DNA from: Pusillimonas sp. MFBS29
GTDB taxonomy: Bacteria; Pseudomonadota; Gammaproteobacteria; Burkholderiales; Burkholderiaceae_B
Direction of reading: 5' to 3'
Assembly (NCBI RefSeq): GCF_020687695.1
Contig: NZ_JAJEWL010000006.1
Location: 62,001-126,000 of the forward strand
DNA length: 64,000 bases
Part shown: piece after piece, positions 1-10,063 of the stretch
Position numbering within the stretch: the first letter of the stretch is position 1
How the letters are laid out: the number at the start of each line of letters is the position of its first letter
Position numbers and translations under genes: made by a program
The notes under the pieces: generated by a model
The model's input: only the letters and a program-made list of their open reading frames with translations
The model's database searches: none
Told to the model about the DNA's origin: nothing

Positions 1-1
1 A

Positions 2-352
2 GAGCTGTACCAGATCAATCAGGCTGCACCCGTACCGTTGCTGGATACCGAGGATCGCAACCTGCTCCCCAGCAGTGATCCTCAGGTGGAAGCAATTCGT
101 CAGGACCTGCGTGCCAAGCTCGATGACATGCTGGCTTCCAGTCCGGATTGTCCGGGTGATGGCAACCTCGATGGTGTCGTCAATGCACAGGACGTCGAGA
201 ACTGGCGGAAAATTGCACAAGAGTGGGGCCTGTCCAGCGTGTACGACTTCCTTACACCGGAATATCGCGACGGCATTACCGACCATAACGACGGGGCGGT
301 CATTCAGGCTAATTTGAACAAGACCTGCGAACGCGGCTACAGCATATATTGA
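2..352 (+). CDS. sulfatase-like protein, C-terminal fragment with dockerin-like tail (5' end outside window)
   Basis: The reading frame is open from base 2, so the gene begins upstream of the window. The visible residues, starting ELYQIN, parallel the end of the complete sulfatase at 4719-7052, which has DELYKID at the equivalent place. Both end in a Cys-bounded module: here CPGDGNLDGVVNAQD, then a helix-like stretch, a second acidic loop, and ANLNKTC. The first loop fits a calcium-binding EF-hand/dockerin pattern (D-x-N-x-D-G...D). The second loop is degenerate, because PEYRDGITDHND lacks the first Asp/Asn ligands. The sulfatase identity rests only on similarity to its neighbour, since the catalytic part is not visible. 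Confidence 0.7.
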   Translation, partial: ELYQINQAAPVPLLDTEDRNLLPSSDPQVEAIRQDLRAKLDDMLASSPDCPGDGNLDGVVNAQDVENWRKIAQEWGLSSVYDFLTPEYRDGITDHNDGAVIQANLNKTCERGYSIY

Positions 353-360
353 TTGTGTGA

Positions 361-396
361 AACCAGAGGCCGCTCACGACAGGGCGGCCTCTGGTT
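361..396. terminator. hairpin after sulfatase fragment
   Basis: A perfect 13-bp stem (361-373 with 384-396) and a 10-nt loop lie between two convergent genes. There is no long T-run on either side, so it is a likely but not classical terminator serving both the gene ending at 352 and the aldo/keto reductase ending at 402. Confidence 0.5.
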
Positions 397-401
397 CATG
401 A

Positions 402-1451
402 TCAGGGTGCCGGGTTTGGAGAACGCAGATGGATCTCCTGGATGGCATCCATAATTTCTTTCGACAGCACAACCTCGACGCTGTCGATATTTTCCTTGAG
501 CTGAACAAGATTGGTTGCGCCAATCAGGTTGCTGGTGACAAACGGCTGTTGGTTGACAAATGCGAGAGCCATGGTAGCCGGTGACAAGCCATGGCTGCGG
601 GCCAGCTGCACATATTCAGCCGCAGCAAGTTCGGCCTGCGGCTTCGAATAGCGCTTGAAGCGTTCGAACAAAGTCAGGCGAGCGCCCTCGGGGCGGGCAC
701 CGTTCAGGTACTTGCCTGCCAACACACCCATGGCCAGCGGTGAGTATGCCAGCAGTCCAACTCCTTCCAGGTGACTGAATTCCGACAGACCATTTTCATA
801 GATGCGGTTGAGCAGGCTGTAGGGATTCTGAATGGATACAAGCCGTGGCCAGTTGTTCCTTTCCGAAAATTTCAGGAATTGCGCCACACCCCACGGTGTT
901 TCGTTTGAAACTCCGACATGGCGTACCTTGCCTGCCTTGACGAAGTCATGCAGTACTTCAAGGGTTTCCTCGATGGGCACGGTATAGGCGTCGTCCCTCC
1001 ATGGGTAGCCAGGGCGCCCGAAGATGGTTGTGGTTCGGTCTGGCCAATGCAACTGGTAAAGATCGAGATAGTCGGTTTGCAAGCGCTTCAGACTGGCATC
1101 CAGTGCTTCGGTCATGTTCTTGCGGTCCAGATGTATGTGTCCGCTACGAAGATGGCTGGGGCGTTTTGGATCAGTAGCGGCACCCGCAACTTTGCTGGCC
1201 AGTACGATGTCTTTGCGTCGGCCTGTCTTGGCCAGCCATGTGCCTATATAGGTTTCGGTGCGGCCTTGTGTTTCGGCCTTCGGAGGCACGGGATACATTT
1301 CAGCGGTATCAAGCAGGTTGACCCCTTGCGACAAGGCGAAGTCGATCTGCTCGTGTGCTTCGGATTCAGTATTTTGCTCACCCCAGGTCATGGTGCCAAG
1401 CCCGATCAGGCTGACCTCCAGGTCTGTATGTCCGAGTTTCCGGTATTTCAA
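402..1451 (-). CDS. aldo/keto reductase, Tas-like, NADP(H)-dependent
   Basis: The 349-residue protein matches the length and sequence character of E. coli Tas-type aldo/keto reductases, soluble TIM barrels that reduce carbonyl compounds with NADPH. The catalytic tetrad is readable in order: Asp and Tyr in LLDTAEMYP, Lys in VLASKVAG, and His in DLYQLHWPDR. The N-terminus (KYRKLGHTDLEVSLIGLGTM) is typical of the family. It lies downstream of the FMN reductase gene on the same strand, with a 68-bp gap that contains a hairpin, so co-transcription is possible. The physiological substrate is unknown. Confidence 0.88.
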   Translation of the reverse strand: MKYRKLGHTDLEVSLIGLGTMTWGEQNTESEAHEQIDFALSQGVNLLDTAEMYPVPPKAETQGRTETYIGTWLAKTGRRKDIVLASKVAGAATDPKRPSHLRSGHIHLDRKNMTEALDASLKRLQTDYLDLYQLHWPDRTTTIFGRPGYPWRDDAYTVPIEETLEVLHDFVKAGKVRHVGVSNETPWGVAQFLKFSERNNWPRLVSIQNPYSLLNRIYENGLSEFSHLEGVGLLAYSPLAMGVLAGKYLNGARPEGARLTLFERFKRYSKPQAELAAAEYVQLARSHGLSPATMALAFVNQQPFVTSNLIGATNLVQLKENIDSVEVVLSKEIMDAIQEIHLRSPNPAP

Positions 1452-1479
1452 TGTTGATGCTCCGATGGTTGCTGATTGG

Positions 1480-1508
1480 CGTCGGGGGACGGTTTAAATC
1501 CCCCGACG
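1480..1508. terminator. hairpin between the two oxidoreductase genes
   Basis: A 10-bp perfect stem (1480-1489 with 1499-1508) and a 9-nt loop sit directly downstream of the FMN reductase stop codon on the minus strand. There is no T-tract, so it may be a weak terminator or a processing/stability hairpin between the two genes. Confidence 0.4.
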
Positions 1509-1519
1509 TGTGCGGGCCC

Positions 1520-2098
1520 TTATGCCTGTTTGGCTTGCCGCATGGGTTTGAGTGCTGTTGCCCATTTATGCAACTCGGCAAGCATGGTTTGTGCAGAATC
1601 GTCGATCAGCGGGTTCGAGGTGAATACTTTGGCTTCGTCCAGCAGCGTGCCTACCATCGGTACGGCAACCCCTTCAACCATGGGCATCATCTTGAGTGTG
1701 GTGACGAGCTGCTTGGCTACCTGAACTGCGCGCATACCACCCGAAACGCCGCCGTAGCTGACAAAGCCGCAAGGCTTGTAGTTCCATTCGCTGTAGACAT
1801 AATTCAGTGCGTTAACCAACGACGGCGGAGCGCAGTAGTTGTATTCAGGCGTGACGAACACGTAGGCGTCAGCGTCAGCCACACTGGCGCTCCAGCGTTT
1901 GGTATGTTCGTGCTGATAGTTCTGCATCCGGGGGTGATGAGGTTCATCGTAGACCGGAAGATTGACATCAGCCAGGTCAACCAGTGAGACGTCGAACCCT
2001 TCATGGCTGGCAGCGAAGCCGGCAAACCATTTGGCAACCGAAGGCCCGACGCGACCGGGACGAGTACTGCAAATAATGACTTGAAGCTTGAGTGGCAT
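1520..2098 (-). CDS. NADPH-dependent FMN reductase family protein
   Basis: This 192-residue flavodoxin-fold protein belongs to the NADPH-dependent FMN reductase family (relatives include azoreductases and quinone reductases). The N-terminal phosphate-binding segment ICSTRPGRVGPSVAKWF binds the flavin phosphate. The TPEYNY segment and the glycine-rich YGGVSGGMRAV segment are the other family hallmarks. The length is normal. It is transcribed away from the rhombosortase gene, with a 105-bp divergent region between them. That region contains the 12-bp palindrome CCGGCTAGCCGG at 2168-2179. The partner substrate is unknown. Confidence 0.85.
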   Translation of the reverse strand: MPLKLQVIICSTRPGRVGPSVAKWFAGFAASHEGFDVSLVDLADVNLPVYDEPHHPRMQNYQHEHTKRWSASVADADAYVFVTPEYNYCAPPSLVNALNYVYSEWNYKPCGFVSYGGVSGGMRAVQVAKQLVTTLKMMPMVEGVAVPMVGTLLDEAKVFTSNPLIDDSAQTMLAELHKWATALKPMRQAKQA

Positions 2099-2203
2099 GA
2101 ATGTTTCCCATAGTTTGGTTGCTGAATCTGTTCATCATTCTACTTGTACTGCCAGGTGTGGCACATGCCGGCTAGCCGGACCATGTATATTTGATTGTCC
2201 TGA

Positions 2204-2800
2204 ATGATCCGCAACACGATGAACACACCTCGACGGGCGTGGTTTCACGCCCTTGCTTTCGCTGCTGTCCTGTTCCTGCTGCAAGCCGGCGGCGACGGCG
2301 TGAGAACAGCATTGCGGTTCTCACGCCAGGCTCTGGGGCAAGGTGAATGGTGGCGGCTGTTAAGCGGGCATGTTGTTCATCTGGGCTGGACGCACACTTT
2401 GCTGAACATAGCCGGCGTCCTGCTTTGCTGTGCCCTGGCTCCCTGGCTTTTCAATTCCCGTGTCTGGTTCAGGATCGTAGCGCTGGCCCTGGGCGTAGGT
2501 ATGTTGCTGTGGTGGCTGTCGCCAGGTGTGTCGCTGTACGTTGGATTCTCGGGGGTGTTGTACGGTTTGTTGGTTCTGGGCCTGTTGCCCCAGGCGCGCC
2601 ACGGAGACGGGCTGTCCGCGCTGGCACTGCTGGCGACCGTCTTGTGGATGGCCTGGCAGTGGCTTGCCGGCCCATCGTCTGCGGAAGAAAAGCTGATAGG
2701 CGGTCACATTATCGGCATTGCCCATATCTACGGTTTTACCCTGGGCCTGATCGGCGCTGTATCTGCACTGATGTGGCGCCGCCGAGTTGAAAGTCATTGA
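2204..2800 (+). CDS. rhombosortase (rhomboid-family GlyGly-CTERM protease)
   Basis: This 198-residue membrane protein is much shorter than most rhomboid proteases but normal for rhombosortases, which cleave GlyGly-CTERM tails at the inner membrane. About six hydrophobic segments are visible. The HVVHLGWTHTLLN motif (residues 57-68) carries the oxyanion-region His and Asn. GFSG (114-117) contains the nucleophile Ser116, and AHIYG (173-177) contains the catalytic His174. The next gene encodes a protein with a GlyGly-CTERM tail, the expected substrate, and the genes lie 62 bp apart on the same strand. ATG 2219 (MNTPRR) is an equally good start, since neither has a strong ribosome-binding site. 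Confidence 0.85.
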   Translation: MIRNTMNTPRRAWFHALAFAAVLFLLQAGGDGVRTALRFSRQALGQGEWWRLLSGHVVHLGWTHTLLNIAGVLLCCALAPWLFNSRVWFRIVALALGVGMLLWWLSPGVSLYVGFSGVLYGLLVLGLLPQARHGDGLSALALLATVLWMAWQWLAGPSSAEEKLIGGHIIGIAHIYGFTLGLIGAVSALMWRRRVESH

Positions 2801-2862
2801 AATAAGTATAAATACAGTGTTACGATTTTGCCTTACGCTGCCTCAGCAACAGGGAAGATGCC

Positions 2863-4716
2863 ATGAAGCCTGCCGTGCTAAACGCATTCGCCGCCACAAT
2901 GCTGTTCATCCCGCTTTGCAATGCGCAACCGGCAGTCAACCCAGCCAGGCAGGCCCCGGCCTACATCCAGCTGCAGCGTGATGTCCTGATCAATGCCGAC
3001 CTCTGGACCGAGCAGCCAGAAATACTTGCCGCCAATTACGGGTTCGAAGGCATTATCGGTATACCCGGTCTGCTGACGGCCGGCCAGCTGCAACGGGCGG
3101 CTGACGCGGGTGCTGGCGTTAATCTTGACTGGGCGCAGCTGGACCCGACCCCTCCACTGCGTAACCTGACCAGTGCAGCAGGGGTTCTGGGCGTTGCAGC
3201 GGCTGGTTTCGGCGCTATGCCGCAGTTTGCTGACGCCATGCCCATAGAAGTGAGCTGGCCGCTGCTTCCCAGCTCGGTGTCGCCCGACAACATCGCCATT
3301 ACCCTGAACACCGGCGAAATCGTCTTTCCTGAAGCCGCAGCCTTGAACCCCAATTACGACCACAACGAGCGCCATGTCGTGGTGGTATTCGGCGAGTTCG
3401 GCAATCGCCTGACACCGGATACCGCGGCTGCGGTATATCCGACAGTGGTTTCCTTTGTAGAGGGTGATTCGCCAATGATGGCGGTGGGCCCCGATGGGCC
3501 CGTGTCCGTGACAGGGCTCTCGGCTCCCAGCAGCAACCCGTATGTTGCAGGCCCCGCGCTTGTCGGTGCAAAGCTAAGCCATTTTTCGCCCGCCGGAGAC
3601 TTTCCGCCGCCGGCACTGAACTCCGCCTTTCCCAATGATGCCTATTCGCTCTACGGAGCCGATGGTCAGTACCGGTTGCGGCTTTTCACCTCGGGTGGCT
3701 TTTCGCCAGATGGCGTAAGCGGATTCATGCCAACCGATTTCGAGACATTCTTTCGATTGCATGCCCGTGATGCCGGCGGACACCGCGTCATTATTGACAA
3801 GGCGGGGCAAGTGTATGACCTGGGTGCGGGAACAATCGAAATCATTGGCCTGGCCGAAGTGGGGCCTCCCCTGCAGGGCGCTCCCAACCGGGCTTATTAC
3901 GCCGAAGATCACGACAATTATTTCGACATCATGATCAAAGGAGACGAGGCGGCTGTCAGGCTGCTGGAATCGGTCGAAATACCAACCTCTGGCACGGCCG
4001 GCTACAGCGATATCTATAACCCTGGCGGTCCAGGACGCACGCCGCAGCCCGGCGTTACATACACCATGCCGGCCCTGCCGCAGGTGTACCCCATAGCCCA
4101 CAGCCTGGATCACCTGCGAACCGTCAGCTACGCTGCCCAGACACTCGACCGGTACGACCTTGATGCTGATCTGCCGGTGGTGTTCCGCCTGGCTGCCGCT
4201 ACCGGACCAGCCGTTCTTACCAGCGATGCACAGCTGGCCAACGACCTGGTCGATCAGTCTGACTACACGCTTGAGCACACCCTGTTTGCCAATGAGACAG
4301 ACAGACCCGGCGTCAGTCCTGTAATCAGCTATCTCTCGAAGCAAGGCGACCGTATCTACACACTGAGCGCCGCCGAACAGGCCAGGCTCGACGTCGACCA
4401 GAACTGGACCAGCGAAGGGCGTGCCTTTGGGGCTTTCGATCACGCCTGGCCAGGGCTTGGCCCGGTCTACCGTTACTACGATCGCAAGACCGGGCTTAAT
4501 GTCTTCACGATAGATCCGTATCTGGATGCACGGTCTGGTCAGCAAGTGGATAACAAGGGGGTCGCATGGTACGCAGCCCTGTTCGTCGAGCCTCCACCGC
4601 CACCTGAATCAGAACATTCTGGCGGAGGTGCGGTCAGCCTGCTGTGGTTGACAGGCCTGGGCCTGCTATGGGGTCTACGCCGACGTAGCATACTTCCATT
4701 CGGAAAGAGGAGATAA
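2863..4716 (+). CDS. exported protein with GlyGly-CTERM sorting tail
   Basis: The 617-residue product begins with a Sec-type signal peptide (cleavage likely after LCNAQ or nearby). It ends in a GlyGly-CTERM: a proline-rich linker (EPPPPPE), GGG at 587-589, a hydrophobic helix (VSLLWLTGLGLLWGL), and a basic cluster RRR followed by KRR. The central domain is not recognised. Near the C-terminus, two units starting about residues 486 (PVISYLSKQGDRIYTLS) and 534 (PVYRYYDRKTGLNVFT) resemble DUF5648 repeats of secreted proteins. This recollection is tentative. The gene sits between the rhombosortase that should process it and a sulfatase starting 2 bp after its stop codon, which implies one operon. 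After cleavage the protein would be released or surface-attached through the type II secretion route, by analogy with other GlyGly-CTERM proteins. Confidence 0.8.
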   Translation: MKPAVLNAFAATMLFIPLCNAQPAVNPARQAPAYIQLQRDVLINADLWTEQPEILAANYGFEGIIGIPGLLTAGQLQRAADAGAGVNLDWAQLDPTPPLRNLTSAAGVLGVAAAGFGAMPQFADAMPIEVSWPLLPSSVSPDNIAITLNTGEIVFPEAAALNPNYDHNERHVVVVFGEFGNRLTPDTAAAVYPTVVSFVEGDSPMMAVGPDGPVSVTGLSAPSSNPYVAGPALVGAKLSHFSPAGDFPPPALNSAFPNDAYSLYGADGQYRLRLFTSGGFSPDGVSGFMPTDFETFFRLHARDAGGHRVIIDKAGQVYDLGAGTIEIIGLAEVGPPLQGAPNRAYYAEDHDNYFDIMIKGDEAAVRLLESVEIPTSGTAGYSDIYNPGGPGRTPQPGVTYTMPALPQVYPIAHSLDHLRTVSYAAQTLDRYDLDADLPVVFRLAAATGPAVLTSDAQLANDLVDQSDYTLEHTLFANETDRPGVSPVISYLSKQGDRIYTLSAAEQARLDVDQNWTSEGRAFGAFDHAWPGLGPVYRYYDRKTGLNVFTIDPYLDARSGQQVDNKGVAWYAALFVEPPPPPESEHSGGGAVSLLWLTGLGLLWGLRRRSILPFGKRR

Positions 4717-4718
4717 CA

Positions 4719-7052
4719 ATGAAAGCTTTACAGACAGGCCTACGAAGCCGCCTTGCTTTACTGATGGTTCCAGTCCTGATGCTGGCAGGCTGCTCCAGCA
4801 GCGATGACGGCGGTGGCAACCCTGACGTAACGCAAAAACCCAATATCCTTTTCATTGTTCTGGATGACTTTGGCCTGGACCAAATGACATCCTACGGCTA
4901 CGGCGGCCAGCTACCGCCCAAGACGCCCAACCTGACAGCGATTGCCAAAGCGGGGCTGCAGTTCCGCTCCGCCTGGTCCATGCCAACCTGCACACCCACG
5001 CGCGCTACTTTCTTTACCGGGCGTTACCCCTCTGCCACGAATATTCTTAACGCCGTCGTATCGACCGACCTGGCAAACTCCGAAATTTCGCCCTACGAAC
5101 TGACACTTCCCAAGCTCCTGCATACACAGGGGTATGTCAATGCACTGATCGGCAAGATGCATTTGACTGGCACCGACATGGGAACGGCTCCGAACCTTCC
5201 CTATGGATACCAGACCATGTGGAAGTTGGGTTGGGACTACTTCGACGGCTACCTCGACGGCGCTCCGTTTCCGATCGATACGCGGGCAGGGCGCAGCAAC
5301 GTGGCCGAAGGAACCTACAAGTGTGGTTATGTTTCGAATACCACCATGGATCCCGCCAATGGCGCTGATACCGGTGCCTGCTACGATGTGAGTGGCGGGT
5401 GCGAATTGATTGCGCGTGGCCCTGATACCGTTACGCCGGGTCGCACATGTATGGAACGAGGCGGTATTTTTGACCCGGGGCAGTCCTGCCAGGCAAGCCG
5501 GCCTACGTACCTTGACTTCACTGCCCAGAACGGCTACTACACCGGCGAATTTGTCCAGAGCTGGGCAGACGGCAGAACACAGAAAGTCGGTGCCGAAGAC
5601 CCGTCGGCACGTGGCTACCGCAGCACCATGGAAACCGATCGCGCCATAGCCTGGGTGCGCCAGCAAAGCCCGGATACCCCATGGATGATGTCTTTGGGTT
5701 ATTCCGCTATTCACGCGCCGCTGCAGGTGCCACCTGTGAGCCTGGTGTCCGAGAGCACCATAGGACGGAATGACAATCTGATTTGTTCGCCAGCCAGCGA
5801 CCTGGAGGGCGTTCCCGGCCAGATCACCGGTCTGGTCGATGATCACCTCGTCACCAACCTGATGGTTGAGGCCATGGATACCGAGATAGGTCGTTTGCTG
5901 GTCGAAATCGGCCTGGCTACCTGGAACGAGGACGGCACGCTGAATTACCAGCCGGAAAAGACCAATACAGTGGTGGTCGTCATGGGCGACAACGGAACCT
6001 ATGTCAATAGCGTGAAGTTTACGTCTCCCGGGCAATTCGACCCCGCACGTGCCAAAGGATTCCCCTATCAGACCGGGGTCTCGGTGCCGCTATTGGTCGC
6101 CGGCCCCATGGTCGAGCGGCCAGGGCGTGAAATTACCTACCAGGTCAGCTCGCCTGATCTGTATCGCCTGTTTGCAGATATCGCCGGTGCTGATGTGGAA
6201 GCCAACGTTCCGGCAGACCGCCCGCTGGATGCCCAGCCGATGCTGGCCTACCTGACCACTCCGGAGCAGGGGGCGATCCGTAGCCTGAATTTCACTGAAA
6301 TGGGAACCAACTTTACCAATCCGTCCATGTCAACCACGCCCCAGCCTTGCGTGGTTGAAGCGGCGGAAGTGTGTTTCACCATCTTCCCCCAGAAAGCACT
6401 GTGCGATGATCAAAGTGGCATCTGGTATGGTGCCGGCTCCGGGCTAACGGGCGTACCTGCTGAAGGATTCGGCCAGTGCGGACAGGTGATGTCTTACCGG
6501 AAGTCACTGGATCCCAACGATGTCGTCGACGTTTTGCCCGACTCGCAAAAGGCGGTCAGCGACGGTATCTACAAGCTGGTGCGCCTGAATCGCAAGATGT
6601 ACACCACCGACCTGGCGAATCCCATTAATTCGACCTATATCGAGAATCAGAACACCGATGAACTGTACAAAATCGACATGGCAGTTCCGAATCCGACGCT
6701 CGACCGCGCTGGTGACGCCATTGCTGTTGGTTCGCCCACCATTACCGCCGGGTTGCCACCTGAGGCTCAACAGAGTTACGACACCATGAGGGCGGAAATG
6801 GACGAGCGCGATCAGGTTGCCGAATATAACTACCAGTACGACACGGTTCATTGCACGGGTGACGGAAATCGCGACGGCGTGGTGGATCAGACCGATCTGG
6901 CACTCTGGACGGAACTCAGTCAACTAAACCTGAACAACGGCGTGGCCCAGTCCAGCTGGTACGACCTTAACCACGACGGCCTGACCGACGAGACTGACAA
7001 GGCGTTGATAGAGGCTAATCTGGGGAATACTTGCGCCTTGACGCCGGCGTAA
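4719..7052 (+). CDS. lipoprotein sulfatase with dockerin-like C-terminal module
   Basis: The 777-residue product has a lipoprotein signal peptide with lipobox LAGC (Cys25). The sulfatase fold follows: N-terminal metal ligands Asp49-Asp50 (IVLDDFG), the modification motif C91-T-P-T-R95 leading to TFFTGR, and a further metal-binding DN at about 424-425 (VVMGDNGTY). Cys91 would become formylglycine, so a formylglycine-generating enzyme is needed, and none is in the window. The C-terminus is a Cys-bounded (C712-C772) pair of EF-hand-like loops, D715[11 protein letters not shown]726 and D749[11 protein letters not shown]760, as in type I dockerins. A strong ribosome-binding site (AGGAG) precedes the ATG. 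The sulfated substrate is unknown; arylsulfatase or carbohydrate sulfatase are both possible. Confidence 0.87.
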   Translation: MKALQTGLRSRLALLMVPVLMLAGCSSSDDGGGNPDVTQKPNILFIVLDDFGLDQMTSYGYGGQLPPKTPNLTAIAKAGLQFRSAWSMPTCTPTRATFFTGRYPSATNILNAVVSTDLANSEISPYELTLPKLLHTQGYVNALIGKMHLTGTDMGTAPNLPYGYQTMWKLGWDYFDGYLDGAPFPIDTRAGRSNVAEGTYKCGYVSNTTMDPANGADTGACYDVSGGCELIARGPDTVTPGRTCMERGGIFDPGQSCQASRPTYLDFTAQNGYYTGEFVQSWADGRTQKVGAEDPSARGYRSTMETDRAIAWVRQQSPDTPWMMSLGYSAIHAPLQVPPVSLVSESTIGRNDNLICSPASDLEGVPGQITGLVDDHLVTNLMVEAMDTEIGRLLVEIGLATWNEDGTLNYQPEKTNTVVVVMGDNGTYVNSVKFTSPGQFDPARAKGFPYQTGVSVPLLVAGPMVERPGREITYQVSSPDLYRLFADIAGADVEANVPADRPLDAQPMLAYLTTPEQGAIRSLNFTEMGTNFTNPSMSTTPQPCVVEAAEVCFTIFPQKALCDDQSGIWYGAGSGLTGVPAEGFGQCGQVMSYRKSLDPNDVVDVLPDSQKAVSDGIYKLVRLNRKMYTTDLANPINSTYIENQNTDELYKIDMAVPNPTLDRAGDAIAVGSPTITAGLPPEAQQSYDTMRAEMDERDQVAEYNYQYDTVHCTGDGNRDGVVDQTDLALWTELSQLNLNNGVAQSSWYDLNHDGLTDETDKALIEANLGNTCALTPA

Positions 7053-7059
7053 AGAGAAA

Positions 7060-7079
7060 GCCCGAGCGGCTGCTCGGGC
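7060..7079 (-). terminator. terminator between sulfatase gene and tRNA-Ala
   Basis: An 8-bp GC-rich stem (7060-7067 with 7072-7079) with a 4-nt loop. Read on the minus strand it is followed by a pyrimidine-rich TTTCTCTTT tract, so it best fits termination of the tRNA-Ala transcript. It may also end the sulfatase transcript. Confidence 0.6.
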
Positions 7080-7088
7080 GAAATCGAA

Positions 7089-7164
7089 TGGTGGAGAAGA
7101 GGAGGATCGAACTCCCGACCTCTGCATTGCGAACGCAGCGCTCTCCCAGCTGAGCTACTCCCCC
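7089..7164 (-). tRNA. tRNA-Ala (anticodon CGC)
   Basis: Read on the minus strand, this is a complete cloverleaf. The 7-bp acceptor stem is GGGGGAG with CTTCTCC. The D-arm contains AGCTCAGCTGGGAGAGC. The anticodon stem is CTGCG/TGCAG, with loop TTCGCAA giving anticodon CGC for GCG codons. The T-arm contains the GTTCGATCC consensus. CCA is encoded at 7091-7089. The gene has no variable-arm extension or intron. Confidence 0.95.
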
Positions 7165-7196
7165 GGGAAATTTATTCTACCAAAAACCCTAAGGGT

Positions 7197-8581
<1,385 letters not shown>

Positions 8582-8596
8582 GTCGGCAGTCAAATG

Positions 8597-8628
8597 AAAA
8601 CGGGCAGCACCGAGGTGCTGCCCGTTTT
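8597..8628. terminator. bidirectional rho-independent terminator, argG/argF
   Basis: A 10-bp perfect stem (8601-8610 with 8615-8624), loop CGAG, flanked by AAAA on the left and TTTT on the right. It can therefore terminate argG on the plus strand and argF on the minus strand. Confidence 0.85.
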
Positions 8629-8648
8629 GTTTGGCGTGCGTGACGGTG

Positions 8649-9593
8649 TCAGGCGGAAAGTTGCCCCAGCAGCAGGAACTCCATCAGTGCTTTCTGTACG
8701 TGCAATCGGTTTTCAGCTTCGTCCCATACAACGCTTTGTGGACCGTCTATGACTTCGCCGGTGACCTCTTCGCCGCGGTGGGCGGGCAGGCAGTGCATGA
8801 ACAGGGCGTTGGGGTCGGCAACCGCCATCATGTCGGCGTCGACACACCAGTCGGCAAATGCCTTGCGCCGTGCTTCATTTTCGTCCTCGTAGCCCATGCT
8901 GGTCCAGACGTCGGTAGTGACCAGATGAGCGCCCTTGCAGGCTTCCATGGGGTCGCTGAATTCCTGCAGGACATTTGCAGCAGGCTGGCCGATGCGCTCT
9001 GCTTCCAGCCTATAGCCTGACGGTGCGGATACGTGCAACCGGAAATCGAGGATTTCAGCCGCTTGCAGCCACGTATAGGCCATGTTGTTGGCATCACCTA
9101 TCCAGGCCACTGTTTTGCCCTCTATGGGCCCGTGATGCTCTATAAACGTGAAGATATCGGCCAGGATCTGGCAGGGATGGAATTCGTTGGTCAGGCCATT
9201 GATTACGGGCACGCGTGAATGCGCGGCAAAGCGCTCGATGCGTGTCTGTTCAAAGGTGCGGATCATGACCAGATCGACCATGCGCGATATGACGCGTGCG
9301 GTGTCTTCGATAGGCTCGGAACGGCCCAATTGTGAGTCGCCAGTGGTAAGATGTATGACTGCGCCCCCAAGCTGGTACATGCCCGCCTCGAACGAGACTC
9401 TGGTGCGTGTGCTGGCCTTTTCAAAAACCATAGCCAGGTTGCGATCATGCAAAGTGTGATGCGGCTCGTAGCGCTTGAACTTGTTCTTGATCAGCAGCGC
9501 CCGATCCAGTACGTACTGGATCTCTGTTTTTGATAAGTCGCGAAATTGCAGAAAATGCCGCAGTGGCCCGGTTTTTGGTGTGGCGTCAGACAT
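8649..9593 (-). CDS. argF: ornithine carbamoyltransferase, anabolic
   Basis: The 314-residue enzyme makes citrulline from ornithine and carbamoyl phosphate. The carbamoyl-phosphate site STRTR (in [12 protein letters not shown]) and HPCQ are present. The ornithine-side signature is [15 protein letters not shown], with its catalytic Cys. The length is standard for the trimeric OTCase. The gene is convergent with argG and divergent from the DUF3579 gene. Its product is the substrate of ArgG, so the pair supplies two consecutive arginine steps. Confidence 0.96.
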   Translation of the reverse strand: MSDATPKTGPLRHFLQFRDLSKTEIQYVLDRALLIKNKFKRYEPHHTLHDRNLAMVFEKASTRTRVSFEAGMYQLGGAVIHLTTGDSQLGRSEPIEDTARVISRMVDLVMIRTFEQTRIERFAAHSRVPVINGLTNEFHPCQILADIFTFIEHHGPIEGKTVAWIGDANNMAYTWLQAAEILDFRLHVSAPSGYRLEAERIGQPAANVLQEFSDPMEACKGAHLVTTDVWTSMGYEDENEARRKAFADWCVDADMMAVADPNALFMHCLPAHRGEEVTGEVIDGPQSVVWDEAENRLHVQKALMEFLLLGQLSA

Positions 9594-9734
9594 AATAAGC
9601 CTTGTGTAAAAGAGCCATCTTACCTTGACCCGTGGTCTTCCGCAAAGAAGGCACGAAGGCCCGGTATCGAATACAATTCGCGGCGCAGGGAGAGTTTGGC
9701 AGGCCTCAGGCCACGATTTGTCCGCGGAAGTCTA

Positions 9735-10043
9735 ATGACCCATTTAGTGCAGCAGTTAGTTATTCATGGCCTGACCCTTGATGGCCAGCGTTTTCGTCCC
9801 AGTGACTGGGCCGAGCGCCTTGCAGGAGTAATGTCCCAGTTTCGCCCGGCGGGCTCGATGCGCGACCACCTTACGTATTCGCCCTATGTTGTGCCCGTTG
9901 TGCTCGACGGTATCCGCTGTGTGGTGGTCGACCGCAGGCTGCGTGATCTCGAACCCCTGGCGTGGAAATTCGTGTGTGATTTTGCGTCCGACAACAAGCT
10001 TCAGCTGACCGAGCAGGAAGTACCAGCCTCATCACGCCCCTGA
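9735..10043 (+). CDS. DUF3579 family protein
   Basis: A 102-residue protein starting MTHLVQQLVIHGLTLDGQRFRPSDWAERL. It resembles the DUF3579 family, small betaproteobacterial proteins commonly found beside argF; the function is unknown. The length fits the family. I chose ATG 9735 because GCGGAAG about 6 bp upstream is a plausible ribosome-binding site, and the upstream extension of the frame runs back into the divergent argF region and looks non-coding. The stop codon TGA forms the loop of the transcription terminator. Confidence 0.85.
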   Translation: MTHLVQQLVIHGLTLDGQRFRPSDWAERLAGVMSQFRPAGSMRDHLTYSPYVVPVVLDGIRCVVVDRRLRDLEPLAWKFVCDFASDNKLQLTEQEVPASSRP

Positions 10044-10055
10044 GGGGCGTTTTTT
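10034..10055 (+). terminator. rho-independent terminator overlapping the DUF3579 stop codon
   Basis: A 7-bp stem, ACGCCCC (10034-10040) with GGGGCGT (10044-10050), whose 3-nt loop TGA is the gene's stop codon. A T-run at 10050-10055 follows. Confidence 0.85.
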
Positions 10056-10063
10056 ATATGGGA

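Noticed and set aside
3574-4545. 323-codon frame antisense to the GlyGly-CTERM protein gene
   Set aside because: The sense frame has a signal peptide and sorting tail, whereas the antisense product has no recognisable features.
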